From NCBI GenBank assembly GCA_943788935.1, contig CALSSE010000011.1, forward strand, positions 248,001 through 312,000: a DNA stretch of 64,000 nucleotides, given 5' to 3'. Under the pieces are notes generated by a model. The model was not told the origin of the DNA, made no database searches, and worked only from the letters and a program-made list of their open reading frames with translations. The DNA comes from an uncultured bacterium. GTDB lineage: Bacteria; Myxococcota_A; Bradymonadia; UBA7976; VGTA01. Numbering within the stretch: position 1 is the first letter of the stretch; every line of letters starts with the position of its first letter. Shown here piece by piece: positions 27,967 through 36,477 of this stretch. The position numbers were made by a program, and so were the translations under genes.

Positions 27967-30086
27967 CCCCCCTTCTCTCGATGATCGTTTATAAAGGTCA
28001 ATGCCTAGCCAAGATCTATCACGGCCTATACATCTCTCTCTTTCTGTTGTCGTGTTCCCTCTCTCCTCGACTAGCCTGTGCTGAAGAGTCTGAAATTAAA
28101 GAGTCTAAAGTGCTCAAAGTGCTCAAAGCGCCCAAAGCGCCCAAAGCGCCCAAAGCGCCCAAAGTGCCTATGATCAATGAGATTAAGGAGGATAATCTAG
28201 AGAAGACTGACCAAGCATTCTCTTCCAAACAGAAGAGCACTAACGAGGAGAGTACAGACCTCCAATCTCTATCTCATGAGGAGGTGATTGTCAGGAGCTC
28301 AAAAGACCCTAGTCTCTCTTCCACGATAGTTGAAGTATCTAGTGTCTCTGTACGAGATCAGCTAGAGAGTCTAGGAGCATGGGGGGTTAGTACTGGAGGG
28401 GTAGCAGGGAGACTGGAGGTGCAGGTTAGGGGAGGAGGAGGGCATCAGAATGGGTTGTATCTCGATGACATACCGCTTCATTCGTTACGATCAAAAGCGA
28501 TTGACCTCAACCTCTTTGCGATAGACTTGTTAGAGAGAGTAGAGTTGAAACAAGGTGGTTCAGGGGCATTAGGAGGCTCAGGAGCTATGTCCGGAGCACT
28601 CCGCCTTCAGGTTCCTCAACCTAGTGAGATGACTCTTAAACAACGACTTAAAGTGAGCGGGGGGACGCAAGGATTTGCCCAAATGAGCGCATTGACTAGT
28701 GCTCCGATCTCCCCCCAGCTTAAAAGTCTATTCGCGTTTTCCCTAAGCGGTGGGCCTAATCGTTTCTCCTATAGAGATCAATATGGCTTCTCTAAGCGGA
28801 GGAGATATTCATCATTCTCTAGACTCACCGGTTTATCTAAACTCGATGGGGAGCTCTCAGAGTGGTCGATATCTACTCTGATTGGAGCAGGAAGACTTGA
28901 TCGAGGCGAGCCGGGACCTGAACCTCTATCAATCCCCGGTCGTCAGAGTGATCAACGAGCGCGCTTTCTCTCTTTAACGATAAGATCTCCTCACTGGTTA
29001 ATTGGTGATGCTCACTTTAGACTGAAGCTACATCAGTCTCTCTTAAGCCTCCGCTATTTGTTTCGAGAAGAGAATCCTCTTTGGCAGAGTCAGCAGAATG
29101 CAGAGTCAGATTTTCAAGACTTACGAATCCTCTCTAGCGCGGCTCTAAGCTGTCAATGGTCTTCAGTGACGGCTTCTCTCTACACTGAGATCAGTGAGAC
29201 CAGCGCTACCGTCAATGAACGTGACGTTACTCGATGGCAAGGCGCTGTGAGTCCTCGCCTCAAATGGGCTCTCTCTCCTTACTTCGATTGGAGAGCTGCT
29301 TATCGACTCGATTTAAATAATGAGCGGAACCCTCAATCCGTTCCCACATCAAGTTTGGAGTGGCATACTCTTGGTATTCGACCTTGGCGTATATGGTTGG
29401 GTGGTAGTCTTGTTTGGCGTGACCCTGGGTTTGATGAGCGTTATCTCAATGGACCCGGGCTGATCCCCAATCCGAATCTTAAACCTGAGAAAGGTCATTG
29501 GGCTGAGCTAGGAATGAGGAAGAGTCATAAGTGGAGATGGAGGCGGCTGTCCCTTAAGTTATCGACAAGTTTTAAGCTCTTTAGTCAGCGCTATCAGCAG
29601 CTGATCATCTATGTACCGATTGATCCTTACCGTTTACGCGCTGAGAATCTTACAGGTGCTCACTTGAATGGTGTGGAGAGTAAACTGAACTTATCACTGA
29701 GACGAGGTCAGCTTAAAGGCGGACTAGATCTCGTGGTGAGTAGGATCAAGCATGAGATGCTAGAGGCTCCACGGTCTCCTTTACCCCTGCGTCCACAACG
29801 GTTTGGGTCATTGACCTTATCTCTCTCTAAACGTCTCTCTAGAGGTTCAGTCAAAGGGTGGTTGAGCGTAGTTAATAGAGGCGCTGTGACCACTGATCGA
29901 TTTGGAGAGCGAGCTCTCCCCGGACGCTCTTTATACAGTATTGGGCTCACTCGTTATTGGAGACGAGAGTGGCGTTGGTACCTCACCACGAGACTCGCCA
30001 ATCTCTTCAATATTTCGAGTTATGATTTCGCTCTTCATCCGATCGCGGGACGAAGTTTTTGGCTCGCTTTTGGTGTTGATCGGTAG
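27963..30086 (+). CDS. TonB-dependent outer-membrane receptor
   Basis: The 707-residue protein has a signal peptide (about 15-40, ending LACAEE), a Lys-Ala-Pro linker, a TonB-box-like EEVIVRSS near residue 103, and a plug domain with EVQVRGGGGHQNGLYLDDIPL and LLERVELKQGG. A strand-rich barrel follows, with ENLTGAHLNGVESKL and a C-terminal segment ending SFWLAFGVDR. The family imports siderophores, cobalamin or glycans using TonB energy; the ligand is not evident. The GTG start overlaps the kinase stop by four bases. A later ATG at 27981 has no ribosome-binding site and would cut into the N-terminus. No cobalamin riboswitch precedes it. Confidence 0.82.
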   Translation: MTPLLSMIVYKGQCLAKIYHGLYISLFLLSCSLSPRLACAEESEIKESKVLKVLKAPKAPKAPKAPKVPMINEIKEDNLEKTDQAFSSKQKSTNEESTDLQSLSHEEVIVRSSKDPSLSSTIVEVSSVSVRDQLESLGAWGVSTGGVAGRLEVQVRGGGGHQNGLYLDDIPLHSLRSKAIDLNLFAIDLLERVELKQGGSGALGGSGAMSGALRLQVPQPSEMTLKQRLKVSGGTQGFAQMSALTSAPISPQLKSLFAFSLSGGPNRFSYRDQYGFSKRRRYSSFSRLTGLSKLDGELSEWSISTLIGAGRLDRGEPGPEPLSIPGRQSDQRARFLSLTIRSPHWLIGDAHFRLKLHQSLLSLRYLFREENPLWQSQQNAESDFQDLRILSSAALSCQWSSVTASLYTEISETSATVNERDVTRWQGAVSPRLKWALSPYFDWRAAYRLDLNNERNPQSVPTSSLEWHTLGIRPWRIWLGGSLVWRDPGFDERYLNGPGLIPNPNLKPEKGHWAELGMRKSHKWRWRRLSLKLSTSFKLFSQRYQQLIIYVPIDPYRLRAENLTGAHLNGVESKLNLSLRRGQLKGGLDLVVSRIKHEMLEAPRSPLPLRPQRFGSLTLSLSKRLSRGSVKGWLSVVNRGAVTTDRFGERALPGRSLYSIGLTRYWRREWRWYLTTRLANLFNISSYDFALHPIAGRSFWLAFGVDR
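28107..28169. repeat. 9-bp coding repeat, 7 units (Lys-Ala-Pro linker)
   Basis: Seven 9-bp units (AAAGTGCTC changing to AAAGCGCCC, then AAAGTGCCT) encode KVL/KAP/KVP triplets between the signal peptide and the TonB-box-like segment of the receptor. Confidence 0.9.
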
Positions 30087-30328
30087 AGGTTTCGCTGCTT
30101 TAGGGAGACTAGTGAGGCTTATTAGTATATTAATATTGATTACTTAGGGCCTAGTAGTGAACATTTGTATAGATTTTTTTATTTTATTCTTGTGTCACAT
30201 ATTGATCAGTATATATGTTCATGTAGTACAACAGAACACAATATCAGTGAAATGATTTTCAGTACTGAACAAAAAAGCACTGATCATGTTTGTAGATTAA
30301 AACTCTATTTTACTGCAGGAGAGACATA

Positions 30329-31186
30329 ATGATTCGCTCAACTCACCACTCTTCATCTAGACAGATTCACTCATCTCAGATGTTATTTGATCGGCGAAGA
30401 GCCTTCTCTCACTTTATGAGTGGCTCAATATATGTTGGGTTATTGATATTGGCCTCTCAGTTTTGGGTGAGTGAGCCCGCTCCTGTATCAGACTCATTAT
30501 CCCTCGATCACTCGCACTTTGGACTTGGTCAAGGGCTGATTCATTACAACGAGCGTCAACCTCTCAAGAGCGAGGCTCCTAGAGTCAGAAAAGCATCGAA
30601 ATATGCCATCACTGATAGACCTACTGGGGTGATCTCACTTCAGTCTCGTCATGAAGTATGTACAGCGATCCTCCTTCATGAGCGAGTAGTTATCACCGAG
30701 GGGGTGTGCGCTCAGCCCTTTGATTCATCAGGAGGGGGACATAGCATGGGGTGGTCGGCGACAGCGAAGTATATCCCTACTCGGTACACGAGGAACTCTA
30801 GACCTATACGCTCTAGAGTCATGCGTAGTGAGGTCAATCCTCACCTCAGTCTTGCGATTCATGTACTCGATACACCACTCCCTTATGCCCCTTTTAGGCT
30901 CAGCGAGAGTAAGGAGAAGCCTCTCTCCGATCTCCACCAGGAGTCCGCTACTGTAAAGCGAACGGTAGACAGTCAAATGGCTGATCGATTCATGATCTCT
31001 CGCTCGATGGGAGGAGCAATGAACCGTTTAGCGGGGCGACTCTTTCATGGACAATACCGTGAGTTCTCCCAAGAAGAGCTCGCGTGGATTACAGCGATGC
31101 AAGGGCGCTTGCTCGGTCGATCTTATCCGGCACTCTCTACTATGGATAGTGACTTTACTCTGGCTGTATCTTCGCTATCTTTGTGA
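30329..31186 (+). CDS. Trypsin-like pseudoprotease, membrane anchored
   Basis: The 285-residue protein has one hydrophobic segment (about 31-47) near the N-terminus, giving a signal anchor. Residues 99-185 resemble the N-terminal half of the chymotrypsin fold. C111 and C127 have the 16-residue spacing of the trypsin Cys42-Cys58 pair (CTAILLHERVVITEGVC). The residue at the His57 position is Val126, the Asp102 position is Ser174 in HLSLAIHVLD, and no GDSGGP serine motif follows. It should be catalytically dead and may bind a ligand or partner. A GGAG site precedes the ATG. It stands alone after 242 bp of AT-rich DNA. Confidence 0.6.
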   Translation: MIRSTHHSSSRQIHSSQMLFDRRRAFSHFMSGSIYVGLLILASQFWVSEPAPVSDSLSLDHSHFGLGQGLIHYNERQPLKSEAPRVRKASKYAITDRPTGVISLQSRHEVCTAILLHERVVITEGVCAQPFDSSGGGHSMGWSATAKYIPTRYTRNSRPIRSRVMRSEVNPHLSLAIHVLDTPLPYAPFRLSESKEKPLSDLHQESATVKRTVDSQMADRFMISRSMGGAMNRLAGRLFHGQYREFSQEELAWITAMQGRLLGRSYPALSTMDSDFTLAVSSLSL

Positions 31187-31238
31187 GGAGTAGATCACTG
31201 GTCAAGCTGAGTTCAAGCTCTAAAGTTTGAATAGCGAA

Positions 31239-32216
31239 CTATTGATTGAGCGCGCGAGCTCTTAAGAACTGAGCTTCTGTTTGTAGATTATGAAGTCGAT
31301 TATGTTCGGCTAACAAGAACTCTATTTGATCGAAGGGGAGTACATAGAGAGTCGCTGGTTGAAGAACCCGAGCGGTGATCAAATTAAGACCATCACCAAG
31401 CGCTAACTCTAAATTTGCGAGCTCTCCTCGACCTAAAACTTGTACCACTCGGTCTGAACAGAGCAGCTCCACCTCTCCTCGACCGATAACGAAGAGATGG
31501 GAGATCACCATTCGTGGGTTATAGAGGATGACTCCGGGGTCTAAGTAACGAAGAGTGGCGATCTCAATGAGCTGCATCAGAGACTCATCGCCGATCCCTT
31601 GAAACAAGGCATTAGACCCCAGGAGGGCATGTAAAGTATGACGTTCGGTGTATCGCTCTACTTGTCGTTGAAGATCTGGGTAAGTAGCGCTAAGTGGATT
31701 GAGGACTGCTGTAGGGATAAAAAGAACCAAGGCCTCTGTTTCAGCGGTGATCCGCTCCTCCCACACTTGACCTTCGGCCCATTCCATAGCTCCCAAGACA
31801 TCACCCGGAGTTAAGGTCGCGATCGGAACCCAGCTCAGCGCATCCATCCACTCAACTTTTACCCTACCTCCGAGGATAAAGCTGAGTCCTTGACATGAGT
31901 CGCCGACGCTGTTGAGAGCGACACCGGGTGCGAACTGAATTCTTCGTCCGACCAATAATAGCCTCTTTTTGACGACGGGGGAGAGGTGCTTAAATACACC
32001 TGATGAGGGAAGAGTCACTCTCGCATTGAAGGGGCTAGGGGACTGTGAGGGCGCCCTAACGTGTTCATCGATGGCTTCTATAACCGTCCGATCATACGCG
32101 CGTTGACCCGTCTCTTCTTCATCTAGTCCATCGACATCTAGTATGCTGTCATCTAAACCTTCATCGAGGGTTTGGTCAGAGTGTTGATTGACCGAGGACT
32201 TGGTCTTTTTACTCAT
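31239..32216 (-). CDS. Double cyclic-nucleotide-binding domain protein
   Basis: After an acidic, disordered N-terminus come two cNMP-binding (CRP-type) beta-roll domains. The first is about residues 65-180 (VGRRIQFAPGVALNSVGDSCQGLSFILGG, TPGDVLGAMEW). The second is about 190-315 (LFQGIGDESLMQLIE, DPGVILYNPRM, LFVIGRGEVELL, GRGELANLEL). No helix-turn-helix or enzyme domain follows, so it is probably a sensor or adaptor rather than a CRP-like regulator. The arginine of the phosphate-binding cassette is not obvious in either domain. I start at the ATG at 32216 (325 residues) because GGGAG lies six bases upstream; the ATG 21 bases earlier lacks one. Confidence 0.78.
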   Translation of the reverse strand: MSKKTKSSVNQHSDQTLDEGLDDSILDVDGLDEEETGQRAYDRTVIEAIDEHVRAPSQSPSPFNARVTLPSSGVFKHLSPVVKKRLLLVGRRIQFAPGVALNSVGDSCQGLSFILGGRVKVEWMDALSWVPIATLTPGDVLGAMEWAEGQVWEERITAETEALVLFIPTAVLNPLSATYPDLQRQVERYTERHTLHALLGSNALFQGIGDESLMQLIEIATLRYLDPGVILYNPRMVISHLFVIGRGEVELLCSDRVVQVLGRGELANLELALGDGLNLITARVLQPATLYVLPFDQIEFLLAEHNRLHNLQTEAQFLRARALNQ

Positions 32217-32246
32217 TGGTTTCTCCCTCATTGACATGGAGCATAA

Positions 32247-34649
32247 TCACTCACACTGTTGCAGCTCACTGACCCACAATGATAAAAGCGCTACCCCTCC
32301 AAAGTCTACTAAATGTGACCCGATGGGCGGCATTCTCTCCTCACCGAGATGATTCGCTCGTAAGACAATGAGGCTACGATTAGCGTCGCCGGGAATAAGA
32401 TGACGAGCCCCTTCCTTACCAAGATCACCATGTAGAGGCTCATTGTCACATAACCCTGTCTCAGAGAGTGGGGTCTCATAGCGTAAATCAATATCGACAG
32501 TCGCGGCTCCTTCAGGTCTATGACAAGGTGCGCAGTTCACATGTAGGTAAGCTCTCGCTCGTCTATCGAGAGTGGGGCTAGCTGACTCTGACTCTGACTC
32601 TGCATGTTCGGAGAGGTCTCTAAAGCTGCTGAGGTTCTCAGGCTGAGCTTCTAATCTGAGATAACCTGCCTCAGCAAAAGCGGTGAGCTGTTCATACCAT
32701 CCTTCATCAGAGTAGACACGGGTGTTGAGCTGTTGTAGTTCTAGGCCGAGGGTGCGATTAGAGGCTGCAGTGTGGCATTGCAGACACTGACTCTGACTCA
32801 AGAAAGGCCAACTTTGCTCTCCACGAGGTCCTTCATAGTTCACTTCTATGGGACTCGATACTAAGGTCGCGTCGCTCTCATCATTATTCCATCGATAGGT
32901 GTAGCCGATCCAACCACGTTCACTGTAGTGCATTAAACGAGTCTCAAATCTACGGCGAACCCCTTGGGGGGAAGTGAGGTAAAATGTCTTGAGGAGAACA
33001 GTACCTTCAGGCATGTCAAAGCCAACGCCGGGCTCTCTGACTGTCATCTGTTGGTTCACAGGGAGGGCAAAAGCACGCTCTTTTTCTGCTTCATCACTCC
33101 AGAAGGGAAGGTTCACATAGTAGGGGACAACACTGGGGGAGAGCTCTCCACGAGAGAGGTCAGCATAGCAGCCAGTCTCGCTCAACAGAGTGGGGAAAGT
33201 CGCCGAGATATCTATAGAGTCTCGTTGCTCAAGTTTAAGAACGCTCGGCGTATCAAAAGTTAAGAGTCTCAACTCTCCCTCTTTAGTCTCTCCAAAGCTC
33301 GTGAAGCGAGTATTACCAGCGATGAGCGTAGCGCTCTGGTCAGGCTGATCTATGGGGAATGCCATCACTTTAGCGCTCTCGAAATCAGAGAACACATAAT
33401 GAGCTCTGAGACCGGGTAATGCATCTCCGCGATAGACAAAGCCGCCAGTGACGGATTGACCGATCTCATGGCTATAACTATGAACAGGTGATTCATAGTC
33501 GCTGAGATCGCAATCGTTTACGTAACATTCAGGGCCTTCTACTGGGCGCCAACCATAGTTTTTACCGCCCTCAATCCGATTTACTTCTTCCCAACGGTCT
33601 TGACCAACATCTGCTGCCCACAGCTCGCCGGTCTCTCTATCAAAAGACATTCGCCAAGAGTTTCTTAAGCCCCAGGCCCATACCTCAGGTAAACCGCCAT
33701 CTGCTTCGCCACAGCGATTGTTTACAAAAGGGTTACTTGAGGGAATGCTGTACTGCTTTTGGCATGAGGGATCTGACTGATTGATATCAATGCGTAGGAT
33801 AGATCCGAGAAGTGTCTCAGGGCGTTGAGCATGATTGACCGGATCACCACCAGCGCCACCATCACCTAAGCTGATATACAAATAGCCATCTGCTCCAAAG
33901 CGTAGATCACCCCCATTATGATTCGGATAGGGTTGAGGAATCTCCATAAACACCACCTCGGATGATGGGTCAACTTCCGGTAGCTCTCCCCTCTCTGCGA
34001 GGTCATCTAGACGCCCTCTGATCGTCCATCTGCTCAATATCGAACAGCGAGCTACGTTGGGTGCGCTACAGCCGGCTGATGAGTAATAGGTAAACAGGTA
34101 GGGTTTACTCTCGAGGAGTGGATGAAACGCCAGTCCAAGCAGGCCCTCTTCATTACCGAGACGGCTGACGGTGATATCAAAGAAGAGCGTAGGGTCTACT
34201 TGGGGACGATCTTCATCATAAGCGAAGATACGTCCACCTTGCTCAGCGACAAAAGACCAAGGGGTGAGGAGGGGAGGCTCAGCAAACCACAGAGGGCGCT
34301 GGAATCGGTGAGGACTCGCAGGAACGAGGGTCAGGTCACCGATTGGAGGGGGGGGCGGGAGTTGACAGGTTTGAACAGTAGGACGAGGTAGAAAGCGATC
34401 AACGTGTTCGCCTGGCTGAGGCGAGGGCCGTTCTACCGCAGTAAACATGTCGATCTCTGTCGCTGATGATTCGAGGTTATGATCGCTTGTTTCACCTAAA
34501 CGTATAGGGTCATTGGTACATCCACAGACGACGAATAGCGCTAGCCAGATCGAGGTCTTGAGCGGTGATAGGGAGACCCTTTTTCTAAGTGAGTAGGCAG
34601 AGCAGGATGAGCCGACATTAGAGGTAAGGTGTGACACTAGTAAACTCAA
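32247..34649 (-). CDS. PQQ-type sugar dehydrogenase fused to dihaem cytochrome c
   Basis: The start is a TTG at 34649 (800 residues), with AAGGAG five bases upstream, overlapping the stop of the DUF362 gene. A signal segment (SIWLALFVVCGC) suggests a lipoprotein. About residues 100-480 form a glucose/sorbosone-dehydrogenase beta-propeller (GLLGLAFHP, NHNGGDLRFGADGYLYISLGDGG, WGLRNSWRMSFDRETGELWAADVGQD, GGKNYGWRP). The second half matches the SO2930-like dihaem cytochrome architecture, with haem sites CLQCHTA and CAPCHRP. Such enzymes oxidise a sugar or polyol in the periplasm and pass electrons out. The substrate is unknown. Confidence 0.82.
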   Translation of the reverse strand: MSLLVSHLTSNVGSSCSAYSLRKRVSLSPLKTSIWLALFVVCGCTNDPIRLGETSDHNLESSATEIDMFTAVERPSPQPGEHVDRFLPRPTVQTCQLPPPPPIGDLTLVPASPHRFQRPLWFAEPPLLTPWSFVAEQGGRIFAYDEDRPQVDPTLFFDITVSRLGNEEGLLGLAFHPLLESKPYLFTYYSSAGCSAPNVARCSILSRWTIRGRLDDLAERGELPEVDPSSEVVFMEIPQPYPNHNGGDLRFGADGYLYISLGDGGAGGDPVNHAQRPETLLGSILRIDINQSDPSCQKQYSIPSSNPFVNNRCGEADGGLPEVWAWGLRNSWRMSFDRETGELWAADVGQDRWEEVNRIEGGKNYGWRPVEGPECYVNDCDLSDYESPVHSYSHEIGQSVTGGFVYRGDALPGLRAHYVFSDFESAKVMAFPIDQPDQSATLIAGNTRFTSFGETKEGELRLLTFDTPSVLKLEQRDSIDISATFPTLLSETGCYADLSRGELSPSVVPYYVNLPFWSDEAEKERAFALPVNQQMTVREPGVGFDMPEGTVLLKTFYLTSPQGVRRRFETRLMHYSERGWIGYTYRWNNDESDATLVSSPIEVNYEGPRGEQSWPFLSQSQCLQCHTAASNRTLGLELQQLNTRVYSDEGWYEQLTAFAEAGYLRLEAQPENLSSFRDLSEHAESESESASPTLDRRARAYLHVNCAPCHRPEGAATVDIDLRYETPLSETGLCDNEPLHGDLGKEGARHLIPGDANRSLIVLRANHLGEERMPPIGSHLVDFGGVALLSLWVSELQQCE

Positions 34650-36229
34650 GGCGACTCCTTCAATGTAACAGCAGCGGATCCACGCTCTGGCCTCTGATCT
34701 TCGATCAAGGTTGTCGCTCTCCCAAAGATGAGGTTGATGAGTTGTCGGGTTCGCCATGAGAGATAACAAGAAGTGAAAGGGATCGCTTCTTTGAGGTCAA
34801 AGTACGGGTTCTTCAGCTTGCCTAGTTTGACGAGCATAAGAACCTGCTCAGCCACGCTCACCGGGCAACCGCTGATCCTGAAGACATCGCCTGCAGAATA
34901 AAATAAGGCCTCCATCTTGGCCATCTTAACGAAGATGTCATCTACTTTAGCCTGCCTTGGATCAATCGTCGATCGATCGACGATTTGAGACTCGATATTC
35001 ACTAGCTCCCCATGAAGCTCACCCTTATACTGGGCACAGTCTCCGATAAAGATGACTCGTTCACCTTCGGTAGGGTTCAGCTCGCCTTCATAATCACCAA
35101 AGACGATATGAACTGAAGGTATCTTCTCGTCCACGCTCTCTTCGGTGAGCCGTAAGATCTCAATCGCCTCTTCTAAAGCTCCGGGACAGCCACCCCAACA
35201 GTAGTCTTGGTCTCCATCAGCGGGAGGCTTCCCTCCATAGGCCTTGATCGATGTTCCGGCGAAATAGTCTTCGACTCGGATTAGACCGACTCGAAAGCCT
35301 TGAGCGATGTGTCGAGCTCTCTCGAGATCTCCAATAATATCTATTTGGTCAAGCTCGACGGGTCCAAATCCGTGTTCATAGGCGAGTCGAATATGAGGAA
35401 CCGTGAGCGGATCGACCCCGATAATATGGCAGCAAACAGAATCAAAGGCGACTTGGTTGTTGCCCACGATCACGTGGTTAAGGTCAAAGGGGATAGGTGT
35501 TAACATTCGTCCTTCACCAGCGGTGATGGCATCGATCGCGATCAGTTGAGGCTGAAGGATATATTGTAAGTCCAATATTTTATCATTGAGGCGATGATCA
35601 TGATCGATGAGTCGGTGTCGATCATCTTGTATCCCGATATAGTTTTTTAAGCTAAATGTAACCGTAGTCCACGGGTGGGCCTTGAATTTTGGACAGTTGA
35701 CGAAAAAGTCTGCTCTCGCTACGGGCTCGGGTGTAAATAGCCTCTCTCTTAAGCGATTTTCATGCTTCAGGTCGATCTCTACTTGAGGCACTTCGTCGAA
35801 GTGATACAGCGTATAACCCACTCTCTTCGCCATTGGGTAGTAGCCTGCACCTCGATAAGCGAAGCGTGTGGGCATCGTGATACCACAGCGTTCACCGATC
35901 GCCCATTCGTACATCGCCTTCAACTCCTCAGCATTGCCTCCGTCGAACTCAAGTGGCGAGTTGCTCTGCTCAACCCTTCGTCGACGATCCTTGAGCGCGA
36001 GCGCCACTCCCTCTGTAAATTCAGGACGAGTAAAAGCATGAGGAAAACGACTACCCGACGCGACCACATTAGGCTTAATCAGAGTTCGTCCCCAAGGAGT
36101 AAGTTGTAGGTGATCTAGCGCGTGGTTAACATGCTCACGGATCGCCGATGTATCGTAGTCGTCTTGAGGATACAAAAGAACTGTAGGTCTTGAATGAGTT
36201 CGTCGTTGAGAGTGGGAAGACGCCTTCAT
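34646..36229 (-). CDS. DUF362 domain protein
   Basis: The 527-residue protein matches the DUF362 family: LIKPNVVASGSRFPHAFTRPEF near the N-terminus, PKFKAHPWTTVTFSLKNYIG, LIAIDAITAGEGRMLTPIPFDLNHVIVGNNQVAFDSVCCHIIGVDPLTVPHI, and later ten or so Cys residues including CWGGCPGA. Members often sit beside ferredoxin-like partners; here no CxxCxxC cluster motif is visible. The biochemical role is unknown. GGAG lies seven bases before the ATG. The gene is coupled to the dehydrogenase/cytochrome gene downstream (overlap at TTGA), which suggests a shared redox function. Confidence 0.8.
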   Translation of the reverse strand: MKASSHSQRRTHSRPTVLLYPQDDYDTSAIREHVNHALDHLQLTPWGRTLIKPNVVASGSRFPHAFTRPEFTEGVALALKDRRRRVEQSNSPLEFDGGNAEELKAMYEWAIGERCGITMPTRFAYRGAGYYPMAKRVGYTLYHFDEVPQVEIDLKHENRLRERLFTPEPVARADFFVNCPKFKAHPWTTVTFSLKNYIGIQDDRHRLIDHDHRLNDKILDLQYILQPQLIAIDAITAGEGRMLTPIPFDLNHVIVGNNQVAFDSVCCHIIGVDPLTVPHIRLAYEHGFGPVELDQIDIIGDLERARHIAQGFRVGLIRVEDYFAGTSIKAYGGKPPADGDQDYCWGGCPGALEEAIEILRLTEESVDEKIPSVHIVFGDYEGELNPTEGERVIFIGDCAQYKGELHGELVNIESQIVDRSTIDPRQAKVDDIFVKMAKMEALFYSAGDVFRISGCPVSVAEQVLMLVKLGKLKNPYFDLKEAIPFTSCYLSWRTRQLINLIFGRATTLIEDQRPERGSAAVTLKESP

Positions 36230-36477
36230 GCTAATACTCCAATCAGAGAGTTAATGAACCTATATTATCATGTTCACAGATGATGATCAGTCCAATCATC
36301 ATATCGGTTCCACAAAAAAGAGTAACTTGAGCCCATCTAGTTTTATGGAATGATAGAAAAAATAAACGACAAAGAATCAAATAGTCGTTATGGTATGATT
36401 CTAATCAGATTAATCGCTTCATGTGTAATCCCTAAAAAATTAACTATTCAGTAGCACGTGCAGAGGAGAACCCCCTG

